DNA from: Microstegium vimineum
Taxonomy: Eukaryota; Streptophyta; Magnoliopsida; Poales; Poaceae
DNA: 64,000 nucleotides
Assembly (NCBI GenBank): GCA_022036555.1
Contig: CM039140.1
Span: 30,190,473 to 30,254,472 of the forward strand
Direction of reading: 5' to 3'
Of the stretch, positions 33,573-45,108 are shown piece after piece. Below the pieces are notes generated by a model. It did not search any database. It was not told where the DNA came from and saw nothing but the letters and a program-made list of their open reading frames with translations. The first letter of the stretch is position 1, and every line of letters starts with the position of its first letter. The position numbers were made by a program, and so were the translations under genes.

Positions 33573-34382
33573 ATGTCGACCTCTTCTATGCAAGCAGCAG
33601 CGGCCTTCTTCGGCCTCTTCTTCATCCCCGTGTCAGAGAAGCTCACGCGGAGTAACTTCCAATCCTGGAAGTCACAAGTCCTGTTCGCCATCAGAGGCGC
33701 TCAGGCAGGAAAGTACATCGCGGCGGGAGCCAAGCCGTCGGAGATGTATCTGCCACCCAAGAGTGGCGATGACAAGGAACAACCAGTCCTCAACCCTGCG
33801 TATGAGGATTGGGTAGCGAAGGATCAGAAGATTCTGAGCTATCTGCTAGGCTCCCTGTCCAAGGAGATCCTTGGCCAAGTCTCCATGGCTGAAACAACGT
33901 CGGCGGTCTGGGCTCAGATCAAGGGAATGTTCGCGTCTCAGTCCAGGGCGCGTGTCATCACCACTCGGATGGCCTTGGCCACCGCATTGAAGGGCTCGCA
34001 CTCTATCTCTGAGTATGTCGCCAAGATGAAGAACCTTGTAGATGATATGGCCTCAGCGAGGAAGAAGATTGAAGATGAGGAGTTAATCTCCTATATCTTG
34101 ACTGGACTCGATGGTGACTATGACCCTGTGGTCACTGCTGTTGCAGCACGTGTGGAGGCAATCTCCATGTCAGAACTCTACACGCAGCTGATCAGTCATG
34201 AATCAAGGATGGAGTTCAGAAACAGTGGCGGCCAAAACTCATCTGCCAATGTTACGTCAAGAGGAGGTCGTGGCGGTGGCAGTCCATTGCGTGGAGGACG
34301 CGGTGGAGGAGGATGCGGTGGTGACCGTGGAGGGCGTGGGGGCTCAGGCCGTGGCAATGGCGGCCGCGGTCGAGGCCCCTGA
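33573..34382 (+). pseudogene. Copia Gag ending at a premature TGA
   Basis: The ATG at 33573 opens 269 codons of UBN2-type Gag: LTRSNFQSWKSQVLFAIRGAQ, ILSYLLGSLSKEILGQV, VWAQIKGMF, ISEYVAKMKNLVDDMA, LISYILTGLDGDYDPVV. A Gly/Arg-rich tail follows. The TGA at 34380-34382 is in frame with the zinc knuckle that follows (CQICGKEGHGAEWC, about 34404-34445, a complete CX2CX4HX4C), so it is a nonsense change, probably CGA to TGA. Upstream of that point the frame is intact. Confidence 0.9.
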
Positions 34383-34922
34383 TTCCAACAAGGCGTGTCC
34401 TGTCAGATCTGCGGAAAAGAAGGACACGGTGCTGAATGGTGTTTCAAGCGCTTCAACCGTGACTACAACAGCTCCCCACAGAAGAGTGCATCATCGGCCA
34501 CAAATTCGTACGGTGTTGATACGAATTGGTACATGGACTCCGGTGCTACGGATCACATCACTGGAGAACTCGAGAAGCTAACCACTCGTGACAGGTATCA
34601 TGGTGGTGACCAAGTGCATGCTGCAAATGGATCAGGTATGGAGATTGATCACATTGGTCATAGTATTTTGCATTCCCCTACTGGTAAAATTCACCTGAAA
34701 AATATCCTTCATGTTCCCAAAGCCCAGAAAAATTTAGTCTCGGTTAATCACCTAGCTCGGGACAACAATGTTTTCCTGGAATTTCATCCAAATCATTTTT
34801 CTATCAAGGAACAACAAACGAAGAAAACTCTTCTCAGCGGCAGATGTGAAGGAGGGCTCTATCCTTTGCAAACCTTGAATAAACAGGCGCTTGCTGCAAT
34901 ACAGGCGTCTAAAGATTTATGA
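34383..34922 (+). pseudogene. Copia zinc knuckle and protease
   Basis: Continues the Gag frame after the TGA. It has the zinc knuckle CX2CX4HX4C, then the aspartic protease active site WYMDSGATDHITGEL (about 34528-34572), and GKIHLKNILHVPKAQKNLVSV typical of the copia protease end. It stops at TGA 34920-34922 where the family has Trp in the following LWHYRLGH block. Confidence 0.9.
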
Positions 34923-35760
34923 CATTATAGACTAGGACATGCTTCTGCGTCACTAGTTCAACAGGTTCTTAGTCGCCATAATTTACCTTTCCAGAAAGAG
35001 TCAAATAAGCATGTCTGTGATGCATGTCAGCAAGGCAAGAGTCATCAACTGCCTTTTGTTAGGTCTACCAGTATTTCATCGAGTCCTTTGGATCTTGTTT
35101 ATTCTGATGTATGGGGGCTGGCGTCTACATTTGTAGGTCGCTATTCTTACTATGTCAGTTTCATTGATGATTATAGAAAATTTGTTTGGATCTATCTCCT
35201 TCGAAAGAAATCTGAAGTTTTTCAATGCTTCAATGAATTCCAAAAATTAGTTGAGCGTCAATTTGACCGAAATATTCGTGCAGTTCAGACAGATTGGGGA
35301 GACGAGTATCAGGCGTTGAATCCCTTCTTCAAACGCATAGGTGTAGAACACCATGTATCTTGTCCTCATACACACCAGCAAAATGGACCGCAGAACGCAA
35401 ACACAGACACATAGTCGAAATGGGCATTGCTCTTCTTGCTCATGCATCTTTACCGCTAAAATTCTGGGATGAATCCTTCCTAACTGCTGTTTTTTCTTAT
35501 CAATCGATTACCATCTAAAGTAATAAATAATGACACACCCTATGAGCGCCTATATGGACATCCACCCGACTATAGTTTTCTGCGCACTTTTGGCTGTGTA
35601 GTCTGGCCTAATCTGCGTCCCTACAACTCACATAAATTAGACTTTTGTTCCAAACGTTGTGTTTTCTTGGGATATAGTAATCAACATAAAGGGTTCAAGT
35701 GCCTTGTCCCTGCTGAAGGATGAATATACATATCTCGGGATGTTACTTTTGATGAACATG
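34923..35760 (+). pseudogene. Copia integrase (frameshifted)
   Basis: HYRLGHAS and CDACQQGK form the zinc site. The core has LDLVYSDVWG (first Asp), VQTDWGDEY (second Asp) and, after a one-base loss near 35391, AERKHRHIVEMG (Glu). Another frameshift near 35495 leads to the INRLPSKVINNDTPYERLYGHPPDYSFLRTFGC and RCVFLGYSNQHKGFKC blocks. A TGA near 35721 (PAEG*IYISRDVTFDE) is probably a CGA change. Confidence 0.88.
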
Positions 35761-36154
35761 TGTTCCCTTTTGCTCAGCTCCACCCAAATGCTGGTGCACG
35801 CCTTCACGCCGAGCTAGCTCTTTTGCCCGATGTGTGCTTAAATCCAACTGGTAGCTTTGGGGATGCAAACATACTAGATCAATCTGCATCTTCTCCTACC
35901 TCGGCTAACCCTCTGGCAAGTAGTACGCAGGTACCCCAAGATGCGGGCCAAAATGGTGCTGAAAATAGTAATGAAATCGGCCAAAACTCTGTTGTACAAG
36001 GTCGCTATTTCATGTGTCCACGTTTGGGGAACAAAGCCGGCGCGAGACTCGATGACGATCCGGGGCACTAGTTTCCGGGACGCCCAATACATCTGCTTCG
36101 GGATCGAGGCAGTCAACTCCAGCCGGAAGGGGGCAGCACCTCGAGCCTGCGCCC
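35761..36154 (+). other. Copia integrase-RT linker
   Basis: Low-complexity Ala/Ser/Pro-rich linker between integrase and RT. The open frame to 36071 ends in frameshifted sequence, and the next frame, starting near 36155, picks up the same kind of linker (PPASQPHQPHADPPPGG). Confidence 0.6.
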
Positions 36155-36763
36155 GTGTTGTCATCTGGTGGTGCTGGATCTTCTGCGGCTGACTCTGCCT
36201 CCGTGCCGCCAGCTTCTCAACCTCATCAGCCACACGCGGATCCGCCTCCAGGGGGTGTCAGCCCGGACGCAGGTGGAGTCGGATCCTCTATGCATGAATC
36301 GGCCGGCGATCCTAATGATGTGGCTGATTCCGTGCAACCCTCCAGGCCAGCTACTCGGCTTCAGCAAGGAGTTGTGCAGCCCAAGGTACGAACTGATGGT
36401 ACTATACACTGGTGCAACAATGCTTCTTCATCTACAGGTGAACCAGGTGACTTGATGGAAGCTTTGGCGGACAAGAAGTGGGTGTCAGCAATGAATGATG
36501 AACATCAAGCACTAGTCCGAAACCGAACATGGCATCTTGTGCCTCGTCCAAAGGGTAAGAATATAATTGGGTATAAATGGGTCTATAGGATCAAAAGAAA
36601 AGCAGACAACACCATTGACAGGTATAAAGCACGTCTAGTAGCAAAAGGGTACAAACAACGATATGATATAGATTATGAGGACACTTTTAGTCCAGTGGTA
36701 AAATCCGCAACCATCAGACTTATACTATCAATTGCTGTATCTAGAGGTTGGTCACTAAGGTAG
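36155..36763 (+). pseudogene. Copia RT, N-terminal part
   Basis: After the linker it reads LMEALADKKWVSAMNDEHQALVRNRTWHLVPRPKGKNIIGYKWVYRIKRK..RYKARLVAKGYKQRYDIDYEDTFSPVVKSATIRLILSIAVSRGW, the start of a copia RT. The TAG at 36761-36763 replaces the usual Gln before LDVQNAFLHG (CAG/CAA to TAG). Confidence 0.92.
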
Positions 36764-36769
36764 TTAGAT

Positions 36770-37969
36770 GTGCAGAATGCCTTCTTGCATGGAGTGCTAG
36801 ATGAGGAGGTCTACATGCATCAACCTCCTGGATATGCTGATCAGGTACACCCTAGTTATGTGTGCAAACTTGATAAAGCCTTATATGGACTAAAACAGGC
36901 GCCACAGGCCTGGTATAATAGACTCTGCAAGAAGCTACAACAGTTGGGTTTCAAATCATCCAAATCTGACACGTCACTGTTCTACTATAGTAAAGGAGAC
37001 TATACTATGTTCATTATGGTATATGTAGATGACATTATTGTAGCCGGTTCTTCATTGGAAGCAACTAATGCACTGTTGAGGGACTTGCAGAATGACTTTG
37101 CATTGAAGGACTTAGGCGAGTTGCACTACTTCCTCGGCATTGAAGTCAAGCGTTTGGAGGGCGGTCTGCTACTATCACAACAGAGGTATGCAATGGAAAT
37201 TCTTGAAAAAGCCAATATGAAAAATTGCAAACCAGTAGACACACCTTTGTCTACCACAGAAAAGCTCAGTGCTGTCGAAGGAAAGAAGCTAGGTCCAGAA
37301 GATTCTACCAAGTACCGTAGCATGGTTGGAGCATTGCAATATCTTACATTGACTCGGCCTGATCTATCCTTCGTTGTCAACAAGGTATGCCAATTCCTGC
37401 ATGCACCAACTGATGTGCATTGGAGTGCAGTTAAGAGAATTCTAAGATATATCAAAGGAACTTACAGTCTCGGGTTAAAGATCAGAAGATCCGAGTCAAT
37501 GATGGTAAGCTCCTCAGACGCAGATTGGGCAGGGTGTGTCGATGACAGAAGATCTACAGGTGGCTTCGCAGTGTTCTTGGGAAGTAACTTGATTTCTTGG
37601 TGTGCAAAGAAACAACCTACAGTATCTCGATCCAGTACAGAGGCAGAATACAAGGCCCTTGCTAATGCCACTGCAGAGATGATGTGGGTTCAGAAGTTGC
37701 TAAATGAATTAAAGATTCCACATCCATCCGCTGCTAGACTCTGGTGTGACAATTTGGGAGCCAAGCACTTATCTGCTAATCCTGTTTTCCATGCACGAAC
37801 TAAGCATATAGAGATAGACTTTCACTTTGTGAGAGAAAGAGTAGCTCAAAAGTTACTTGATATCAGATTTGTCAATACAGGTGATCAGTTAGCAGATGGC
37901 TTCACTAGACCAATGACTGTGGCAAAGATGAAACAATTCAGATTCAATCTCAACCTAGAAAGTGGCTGA
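36770..37969 (+). pseudogene. Copia RT C-terminal part and RNase H
   Basis: An uninterrupted 399-codon frame: QNAFLHGVLDEEVYMHQPPGY, KALYGLKQAPQAWYNRL, catalytic MVYVDDIIVAGSS (about 37015-37053), LGELHYFLGIEV, TRPDLSFVVNKVCQF. RNase H follows with SDADWAGCVDDRRSTGGF, SRSSTEAEYKALANATAE, LWCDNLGAKHLSANP, ARTKHIEIDFHFVRE and QLADGFTRPM. All catalytic residues seem present. It cannot be translated as part of Gag-Pol because of the stops upstream. Confidence 0.93.
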
Positions 37970-37982
37970 GATTGAGGAGGAG

Positions 37983-38194
37983 TGTGAGAAAATAGATCTG
38001 TTAAGGGCCATGCGCCCAACCAACAGTTTGTTGAATCTTGTACCTTGGCTGTTAGCATGTATAGGATACTAATGCATATCTTGCATGTTGTAACAACCAT
38101 CCTGTAAATGTGCCACGGTGAGGGCTGTTCCCACCAATATATTAACACGCAACCGAGGAGGCTAGGCGTCATCCTCGTTAACCCAATTTTCACA
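37983..38194 (+). repeat. 3' LTR of copia element
   Basis: Preceded by the purine tract GATTGAGGAGGAG (37969-37981). 212 bp, same ends as the 5' LTR. Confidence 0.93.
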
Positions 38195-38199
38195 TTGTG
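38195..38199 (+). repeat. Target-site duplication TTGTG (right copy)
   Basis: Pairs with 33312-33316. Confidence 0.88.
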
Positions 38200-39110
38200 A
38201 TCCCTTGCAATGAAACTCAGTGCACCTTAATTAATTTCATCTCTTTCTGTAAGTAAGCTCCATCAAATTTAAACTAATCTTTTCAAGACATCATCAGCAT
38301 GAATCAAACAAAATACAAAACTTTAGAAACTCGAAACGGCGTTCACTTTTCCCTTCGGCCAAAAGTTGGTCAGACATCATTGCGTGCCAAAAGAAGATCA
38401 AGGTGGATTGAGCAGTACTATACATTAGTTTACCCAGGTGCTTAGCAACTGTTTGTTAAATTTATGATGGGAGAGAGAGCTAGAGAGAGATTGGTTCTAA
38501 TAGCTGTGAGAGAGCTAGCTGGGGGCCCATGCATGGATGAAGCAGGAACAGCTCGGATAATGATGTAGGGATCATCAACCCAACAGAAAAGTGCTTCATG
38601 TGGCCGGCCTCTTTCATCAACTTGTATATATATTCATATCAGATTATCAGACCGCGCTTCTTTTGGGCCAAGCATGCATATGCAGCAGATGTCTGCGGAT
38701 AAATAACATTGCAAAGTAACTGTGTAATCATTCATCTATAACACAAGTTCAGAGGCGCCACACCGGCTTAAAATTAGCTACCAAAGTGAATCATTTGATT
38801 AGTCCTTAAAAGTTAGTGTTCATCAGAGAGGATTTGAATGTTCTTAACTTCTAGTGGGTGGGTATCATCATCATATATTCATATTCATGAGCCAACTTGT
38901 AGTGGTACCTCTTCGAACAGTTTAACAAATGTACTTTGAAGTGATGAGTACTCATGTAATGCCTGTCTTGACAAGGGTAGTATAGCAAAATATTTGAACT
39001 CAAAACATCACTTTATCCCCCCTCCCCCCGCCCCCCCACCCCCAAAAAAAAACTGTGCTGTAGGTACACTGAAAACATAAGTTAATCCTCCCTTCTCAAA
39101 AAAGTTAACT
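38200..39110. other. Intergenic, nothing recognised
   Basis: No reading frame or repeat pair of note. A C-run with A-run lies at 39018-39051. Confidence 0.4.
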
Positions 39111-39117
39111 GCATTTC

Positions 39118-40030
39118 AAATTAATGTCTAGAAAGCTTGGGAACACACCAGCTAGGCAGTGGCATTCAGAGGAGCATGATCCTGGCTGCTATCAGTGCAC
39201 TTGGTTATGATGATCCAGGACAGGAGGCTGAATAGATGGAACCAACAAAGATCGTTACTGAAAACAAGCCGGTTGTTGTGGATTAGACATATTTAGGTAT
39301 CTTGGATTAGACATTTGCCTTGTCAATATTGGACAAAAGGGACTTTGTTTCAAAAAATATATATATTGGACAAAACGGAGGATACGACCAGAATGTATCT
39401 AGCTTGATTCGGTAATCAAGATTGCAGTGCCAACTAGTATGCATGGTCCATACAAAAATTCAGTTGTCAGGGATGATCCGATGTCAGTCTAAATCGTCAT
39501 ATCCCATCTTTCTGAAGGATGAGATGAACAGCCAAGCTTCAGATCAAGCAAACAAATGTAGATACATTATTAACTTACACCACCTTCGACAGGTCATCAT
39601 GATTCTGAAAACAGTAGTTAATTAATTCCTTGGCAACAAAGGTAACAGCTTTTCAAATGTCTAGAAAGCCCAGGAACACACCAGCTACGCACTGGCATTC
39701 AGAAGGTGCTGGAAGAGCATGATCCTGGATACTATCAGTGAACTTCAGGTTCTGATGATCCAGGACCATGAGGCTGAATAGATGGAACCAATCAAGATCG
39801 TTACTGACAACAAGCCGGTTGCTGTGGATAAACAGAATCGATAACATATTTAGCTATCTCGGATGTAAACAATTGTCTTGTCAATCTTGGAGAAAAGGGA
39901 GGATTTTGGGCCACAATGTAACTAGCTTGATTTGGTAATCAAAATTGCAGTTCAGATCAGGCAAATAAATGTAGATACATTATTATTAACTTACACCTTA
40001 AACAGGTCATCATGATACAAGCTGCACTTC
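39118..40030. repeat. Tandem duplication of ~530 bp downstream of the DUF1295 gene
   Basis: Copy A (about 39118-39625) and copy B (about 39655-40025) share TGTCTAGAAAGC, GAACACACCAGCTA, GGCTGAATAGATGGAACCAA, AAGATCGTTACTGA, ACAAGCCGGTTG, TAGCTTGATT and GGTCATCATGAT in the same order and direction, with indels. It is not a known TE. Copy B adjoins the 3' end of the gene and could include its downstream UTR. Confidence 0.7.
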
Positions 40031-40157
40031 ATGCACATATAGTTAATTGCACATAGCAGATGAAACGACAAATACTAGACATGGCGGTGGGATGGTTCAA
40101 CAACACAGTGAACAACATGAACAAGGGGCAGGGGCCCAAATAGACTACACTGTGACC

Positions 40158-41468
40158 TTAGGTCTCCTTCAGCTTCGATTCAGGGACGGCCTTCCTGAAC
40201 CAAGGGATCCACACCGATGTTGTCTTCTGGTATAGCTTGTATGCCTCAGCACGGTGCTCCTGCTTCAGCATGCGACGCTCGACCAGCACCGTGACGTAGC
40301 CAAGGCACATGCTATTGACCAGAGGCCCGACGAACATCCATTGCTGGCCCAGGTTCCAGGCAAAGAGGTACAAGCCCCACCACCAGAGCTGCTCACCGAA
40401 GTAGTTGGGATGGCGTGAGTACTGCCACAGGCCGTCCTCAAGGGTTGGGACGGTTGGCTCACCCAGCTGCTTCAGCTTCTTGTTCCTGGTGACGAACGCG
40501 TGCAGCTGGGTGTCGGCAAAGTGGGCAATGACGATTCCGGCAATGCAGGCGGCTGTGGCCACGAGGTCCCAGATGCCCCATGGCTGGTTGGTGGTGTGGA
40601 TCGCGTACATGGGCAAGCAGATGCCGATCAGGAACACCTGTCAGCCAGCCAACAGGCATTTGAGTAGAATTCAGAACTAGCTATGTAGTTAGATATGATA
40701 CAAGGATGAATGAATACCCATAAACAGATTATGAACGGTTTCGTGATGTCTGTTTGTGATTTCTTCAAACGGAATGCAAATTCTGTGAATAGAATCATCA
40801 CCTGCTGGGAGAGGTAGACGGCAAAGAATGACATCCACCACCAGGTCTTGCCATACTGGCCACGCATCTCGCTGAACCTCCAGTCCTCCCTCTTGCCAAA
40901 CTCCCACCCCTCCCGCCTGAGGTAGTTGTGTGTGAGCCTGGCGCTCCACACCCAGGTGAGCGCCACGGCCACTGCCGACCTCACAGCGTCCGCCACAGAC
41001 GCTGGGTGGCCGCGGTAGTAGTGCAGCAGCATCACCGGGATGATGGTCCAGTACAGGTCAATGAGCTGCAAATTAAAGTTGATGTCTCATACAATAAGAA
41101 CCGAGTAGGCAAAGGCATTGCGTCGAACACCTTGCGGGCAAGCATGTTCGCAGTGGAAACGGACTGAAAAAGAACCCGTGGGGACACGATGAAGCCGGCA
41201 AGGAAGTGGTGGTGCGAGTGGAGGAAACGACTAGTGCTTGCTTGCTTACCCAGTTGTTGGAGAGGAGGAGTCCTACGAGCCAGAAGAGGACGTCGACGTT
41301 GAGGAAGAAGAGGATGTTGGCGAGGAGCAGAGGGTGCGCGGCGCACCACGAGGAGAGAGTGCTGGCGTCGGCATCTCCGCCGGCGCGGACGAAGGAGAGG
41401 TAGAAGAGGATGGAGGGGAGAGGGACGAGCAAGGCGACGACCATGTTCTTGAGGTTGCCTCCGGCCAT
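40158..41468 (-). CDS. DUF1295 / steroid-reductase-like membrane protein, 3 exons
   Basis: Exons 41468-41250 (73 codons), 41065-40802 (88) and 40637-40158 (159 plus TAA). Donors GG|GTAAGC and CAG|GTGATG and acceptors TTTGCAG and GACAG join in phase 0, giving 320 aa. It starts at the first ATG (MAGGNLKNM) 68 bases below a TATA box. The protein has several membrane segments (about residues 9-27, 47-70, 76-90, 104-122, 150-185) and the C-terminal steroid-reductase-type motif YSRHPNYFGEQLWWWG at about 234-249. The order of blocks (LIDLYWTIIPVMLLHYY, LTHNYLRREGWEFGKREDWRFSEMR, WWWMSFF) matches the plant DUF1295 family at about its full length. Family members resemble NADPH-dependent sterol reductases in the ER, but the substrate is unknown. 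No damage seen. Confidence 0.93.
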
Positions 41469-41535
41469 GGCGATCGGTGGTGTGCTAGCGGCAGTGGGAG
41501 CTGCTCTGCCTTGGAGAGGGATGCAATGCGATAGA

Positions 41536-41542
41536 ATTTATA
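41536..41542 (-). promoter_or_regulatory. TATA box of DUF1295 gene
   Basis: TATAAAT on the minus strand, 68 bases before the start codon, followed by a C/A-rich leader. Position and context fit a core promoter with a short 5' UTR. Confidence 0.65.
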
Positions 41543-41559
41543 GAACCCAGAGGCATCTA

Positions 41560-42405
41560 CAACAGCGTCAGCGTGGCACTGCATCACTTCTCCGCGCCTC
41601 TCGTTAATCATTCTTGACGTATTAATATTAATATGATGTTATTATTGTGTAACTTTACTAGTACTTTGGTTATCTACTAGTAATGGACTATCATTATCTA
41701 GGCATGCAAATGCGACACAAATTAAGCTACCTTTTGATACGGTAATAAGAAAATCGTATGAACAACCGATTTGAAATAATAATAAAATAATATATATGTA
41801 ATGAGATGGAATAAATAAAACTACTTTAGATTATGGAGGAGGAAAGGAAGAAGATGGAAGTGAGGTTAGTGGACCAGTACATGAGCAAGGGCAGCATTCA
41901 TCTCTTGTAAAGGCCTGTTATGTAGTTGAACTCCTCGTACCTGATTCTCTGTTAAAAGTAATTTTGTGGCTAAAAAAGATTCTTTTAAATTATCTACTGA
42001 TAAACTTTAGTTAATTTTATTAATAAAATTGTAATGTATGAGAACTGAAGATTTCATTTATGTCATTATTCAATAAATTTGGATAAATGATCGAGTATAT
42101 TATATTCATGAATTATGAATTTGGGTATGGGCAAACATTGGGTACGCCAATAACCGAGCTCCAAAGTGGTTTGTCAGTAGCAAGTGATGGTGTATTTTAG
42201 CCTGATTCATTGCTGTGGGTCTGATGATGGGTTTAGTAGTACTCGTAATCACTATTCAGGACCACACACGCTCCAGGTCGGTCACCGTCGTGTGTGATCT
42301 TCAGGTCCGATCAAGCTGATGCACTTTTCCAAGGATCTTCTGCTGCCTCACAAACCGTCTGATAATCTGTTATTGTGTATATATATTTACTAGTAGTAGT
42401 ATATT
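41560..42405. other. Upstream region of DUF1295 gene, no feature recognised
   Basis: AT-rich with scattered short repeats. The probable distal promoter lies here, but no element can be named with confidence. Confidence 0.35.
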
Positions 42406-42422
42406 AGTATATTGTAGCAGAT
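42406..42422 (+). repeat. SINE target-site duplication (left, 17 bp)
   Basis: AGTATATTGTAGCAGAT, identical to 42712-42728. Confidence 0.9.
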
Positions 42423-42711
42423 TTTTTTTAGAGTACACAGTACAACGCAGACACTCAACATACACGCACACTCGCTCCCTACGAACACACGCACGCAAAC
42501 CCTATCCCTATGAGCACCTTCGAATTCGAAGGACTGAGCCGGTAAATCTTGAAGTTCTCCTCACTGTCGACGGGAACGTCGCCTACCACTAAATGCGTAG
42601 CGCCGAAAAATCCTGAAATAAATCCAGAATAAAGTGTCGCATCCAGGATTTGAACCCTGGGTGAAAGCCCCCAACCAATAACCTTTGTCATTGCGCCGTA
42701 AACCGCTTGAC
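42423..42711 (-). mobile_element. tRNA-derived-type SINE (~289 bp)
   Basis: On the minus strand the element begins near 42711 and contains a pol III B-box-like GGTTCAAATCC (about 42650-42660). An A-box-like TRGC..AATGAC..GG stretch lies near 42685-42700. It ends with an A-run (T-run on the plus strand, 42423-42428). Perfect 17-bp duplications on both sides show insertion by target-primed reverse transcription. The body resembles grass SINE families. It has no coding capacity and would use LINE enzymes. Confidence 0.85.
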
Positions 42712-42728
42712 AGTATATTGTAGCAGAT
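42712..42728 (+). repeat. SINE target-site duplication (right, 17 bp)
   Basis: Identical to 42406-42422. Confidence 0.9.
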
Positions 42729-43455
42729 GATGAGCGGCGTAGTGCGTAGCGTGTGCGTTTCTGCTGCAGGCGCGCATGCGATCCCCTGATGCGGTCCCTA
42801 TGTACGCGTGTTGTTTCAGACTGTAGCTTTGTTCATCTTAATGGGCCCAAAGTGACGACCGGGCCACAAACCTTTTCTTAGAAAACTGCGGTGTGACCAT
42901 GTGAAAATTTAGATAAATTTATTAGCGTGCCGCGTAGGCGTTGTGTGGTGCACGCAGCTAAAGTGGAGTTTGCACATCTGTTTTTTTTAAAAAAAATGAA
43001 TTTCAGTATGCACATTTTTTAGGATAAAAATGAATTTAAGTTTGCATATCTTTTTTATTATGGGATACATGATCTGAATTAGAAAAACGTATTTGAAACT
43101 ATATTTTGATACAAATTTCTCCTACCACATGTATCGTGTATATGAATTGTGACCAAATGAATGACCTATTCAAATTTCTATGAAAAAACATGCATATAAC
43201 CTGACCAGTTGCGAATCGAATAAAGGTTTGGTTTGTAATTTTTTTCAGATCCTAATATTCCCTATATATACATTTTTAAGAAAAGAAGAAATAGAGCGAG
43301 CACATATGGAGTCGCTAGCGCAAAATAGATTTTATGAGACATGTCTTTTTAGTTTTCACAACAAACTGTTTGAAATAGCTAGTATATTTTCGAGGCAGAC
43401 GATTCATTTATGGAGACAGTTCAATAAATGGTTGTCTTTTAAAAATTGATTAATA
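42729..43455. other. Intergenic, nothing recognised
   Basis: AT-rich with one 89-codon open frame (43180-43449), rich in Phe and without family signature, probably chance. Confidence 0.35.
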
Positions 43456-43459
43456 TAAG

Positions 43460-44390
43460 CAGGGTTCTTAAGATGTGTCTCTAAAAATGAGATTCATTTT
43501 CACAAAAGTGGCCTCTTAGGAGACCCACCTTAGCCACAACCCTTTATCTCACTATCTTTGCCAGTTTAATGGAGGCCTAACTGATACATCATCAGGCTCA
43601 ACAGATGTCGACGCTCATCCAACTTTGCCATCGCATTCGATGTGACTCCTATCCCTAGTGTGATAGTGCCCTAATCCGGAGGGGGTGAGGCACGTTCGAG
43701 TTGGGGATGGCTTGATCAAAGCTTAGTTCCCCATATGGTGAGGCTAGGGTGGATCTAGTGTTGGTTGTCGATTCACAGGCCCACGCCTTGATTTGTCCTA
43801 GTGCGTGGGCTAGATCATCACTTGAGGCGGTAGGACCGAGGCATTGCGAAGGGGGGCAACTAGATCTGGCAAGACAATGTAAGATCTAACAAGATGGGGA
43901 TTTTAGCTTCTCTTCAAGACTTCCTGACACCACCCCTCTTGTCCTCTCTCTTGTTCTCGGGTCGACGATGGGCTTGGGAGTGGTGGGCTTGACGGTGATG
44001 GTCTTGATGGTGGCCTCTCTCTTTGCTAGCATTGAAGACCTGATTCGGTTGGGGCAAAGCATATCATATCATATCTGGGCAATGGCGGGAGACAAATCCG
44101 CAGGGAGCGTCCGTCCCCCCCCCCCCCCCTCCAGCCCCTAGTTTGTGCATTCCACTCCACTTCATGTGGCATCGTGGAGGAGGGGCTCCCATCCGATGAT
44201 GTGCGGTGGTGAAGGGTCGTAGGAGTCCAACATGCCAGGCAATGCGCTTGGCAACCTGACTCCTTGATAGGCTTGGCAGTGGACCTAAGGCGGTCTTGAC
44301 GTGGGTGGCTCTTTTTCGATTATTTACAGAGGTGGGCATACAACTCACCTCACCTCTAAAAAATTAATATGGTCTGTGGTAGTGACCGAG
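43460..44390. mobile_element. Possible CACTA-like non-autonomous element (weak)
   Basis: Near the left a unit TCTCTAAAAATGAG..AGTGGCCTCTTAGGAGACCCACC (43480-43530) and near the right AGAGGTGGGCATACAACTCACCTCACCTCTAAAAA (about 44328-44362) resemble the short inverted subterminal units of grass CACTA elements. A CTGTGGTAGTG end (about 44375-44387) could be a degenerate terminal repeat. The middle is GC-rich without recognised protein. No target duplication was confirmed. Confidence 0.3.
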
Positions 44391-44394
44391 TGAT

Positions 44395-45057
44395 TTGTTC
44401 AATACATTAAGAAATTTCTCTGTATAATAAACAAGTTTTGGCAGTATAGTAGTTATGTAACAGTGAGTGAGAGAGAGATCTCCGTAGGTTGTTAGGTGTG
44501 AGTGTGGGCATCAATAATCGGTCGATAATGATGATGCATATGATTGCTCTTGACGGCGCGCGCCGTCTGTGTTGTGGTGGGATGCCATTCCCAGCAGGCC
44601 GGCAGCCAAATTGGCTGGATTATCACTATCTCTGAGATCCTCCGGCAGCATAAATATTACTAAGTTCATCATTGGTTTTAGTATAAATTAAAGATCGAGG
44701 TGAAGTGATCAACTAATAATGACACGTACGGTTAATGATCGATCATCATCCATGTTGGTTTGTCTTTTTTTTCCCTGAAAGAAACAGTTCTGTGGGGAGA
44801 CTGTAGTTGTTTCTGTACGTACATTTTCTTTTTCAAAACCATTTGCTCAGGTAGAGTCTAGACGAAGGATGATTGATCCTGTCCTCTCTCCTATTCCAAA
44901 TTTTAAGTTATTCTAGTTGTTTCTTTTTGTTCCAAATTACAAGTCATTCTGATTTTTCTAGATCTTAAAGTATATATTCAGCTAGAATTTTATTCAAGTA
45001 GTGTGCATCAAACAACTTACAGTAGTACCAGTACAAATTTTTTGACCCAAGATCGAA
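44395..45057. other. Intergenic, Stowaway-like fragment
   Basis: 44880-44960 contains CTCCTATTCCAAATTTTAAG and TTCCAAATTACAAGTCATTCT, resembling Stowaway ends in direct order. No gene. Confidence 0.35.
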
Positions 45058-45058
45058 A

Positions 45059-45060
<2 letters not shown>

Positions 45061-45106
<46 letters not shown>
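45061..45106. repeat. (TA)n microsatellite
   Basis: About 22 uninterrupted TA units, with a shorter run at 45115-45127. Confidence 0.95.

Positions 45107-45108
<2 letters not shown>

Larger units (their letters stand above)
33317..38194 (+). mobile_element. Complete but defective Ty1/copia element (4.9 kb)
   Basis: Two 212-bp LTRs that differ at four positions by eye (about 2%), a TTGTG duplication, a primer-binding site complementary to initiator Met tRNA, and a purine tract bound a full copia gag-pol. Gag, zinc knuckle, protease, integrase, RT and RNase H are in copia order. Protein motifs resemble the Ale/Retrofit (Hopscotch) group. At least four nonsense changes and several frameshifts are seen, so it depends on other copies for movement. 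Confidence 0.93.

Noticed and set aside
41085..41180. Extra 62-nt exon (TTTTTCAG|TCCGTTTCC...) in intron 1 of the DUF1295 gene
   Set aside because: It would shift the frame, the donor is poor, and family members have no residues there.
41073..41468. 131-codon frame as a separate gene
   Set aside because: It is exon 1 of the DUF1295 gene read through intron 1. The GTAAGC donor after NNW and the LIDLYWT exon give the family protein.
42640..42711. tRNA gene from the GGTTCAAATCC box
   Set aside because: No full cloverleaf; it is the pol III part of the SINE bounded by target duplications.
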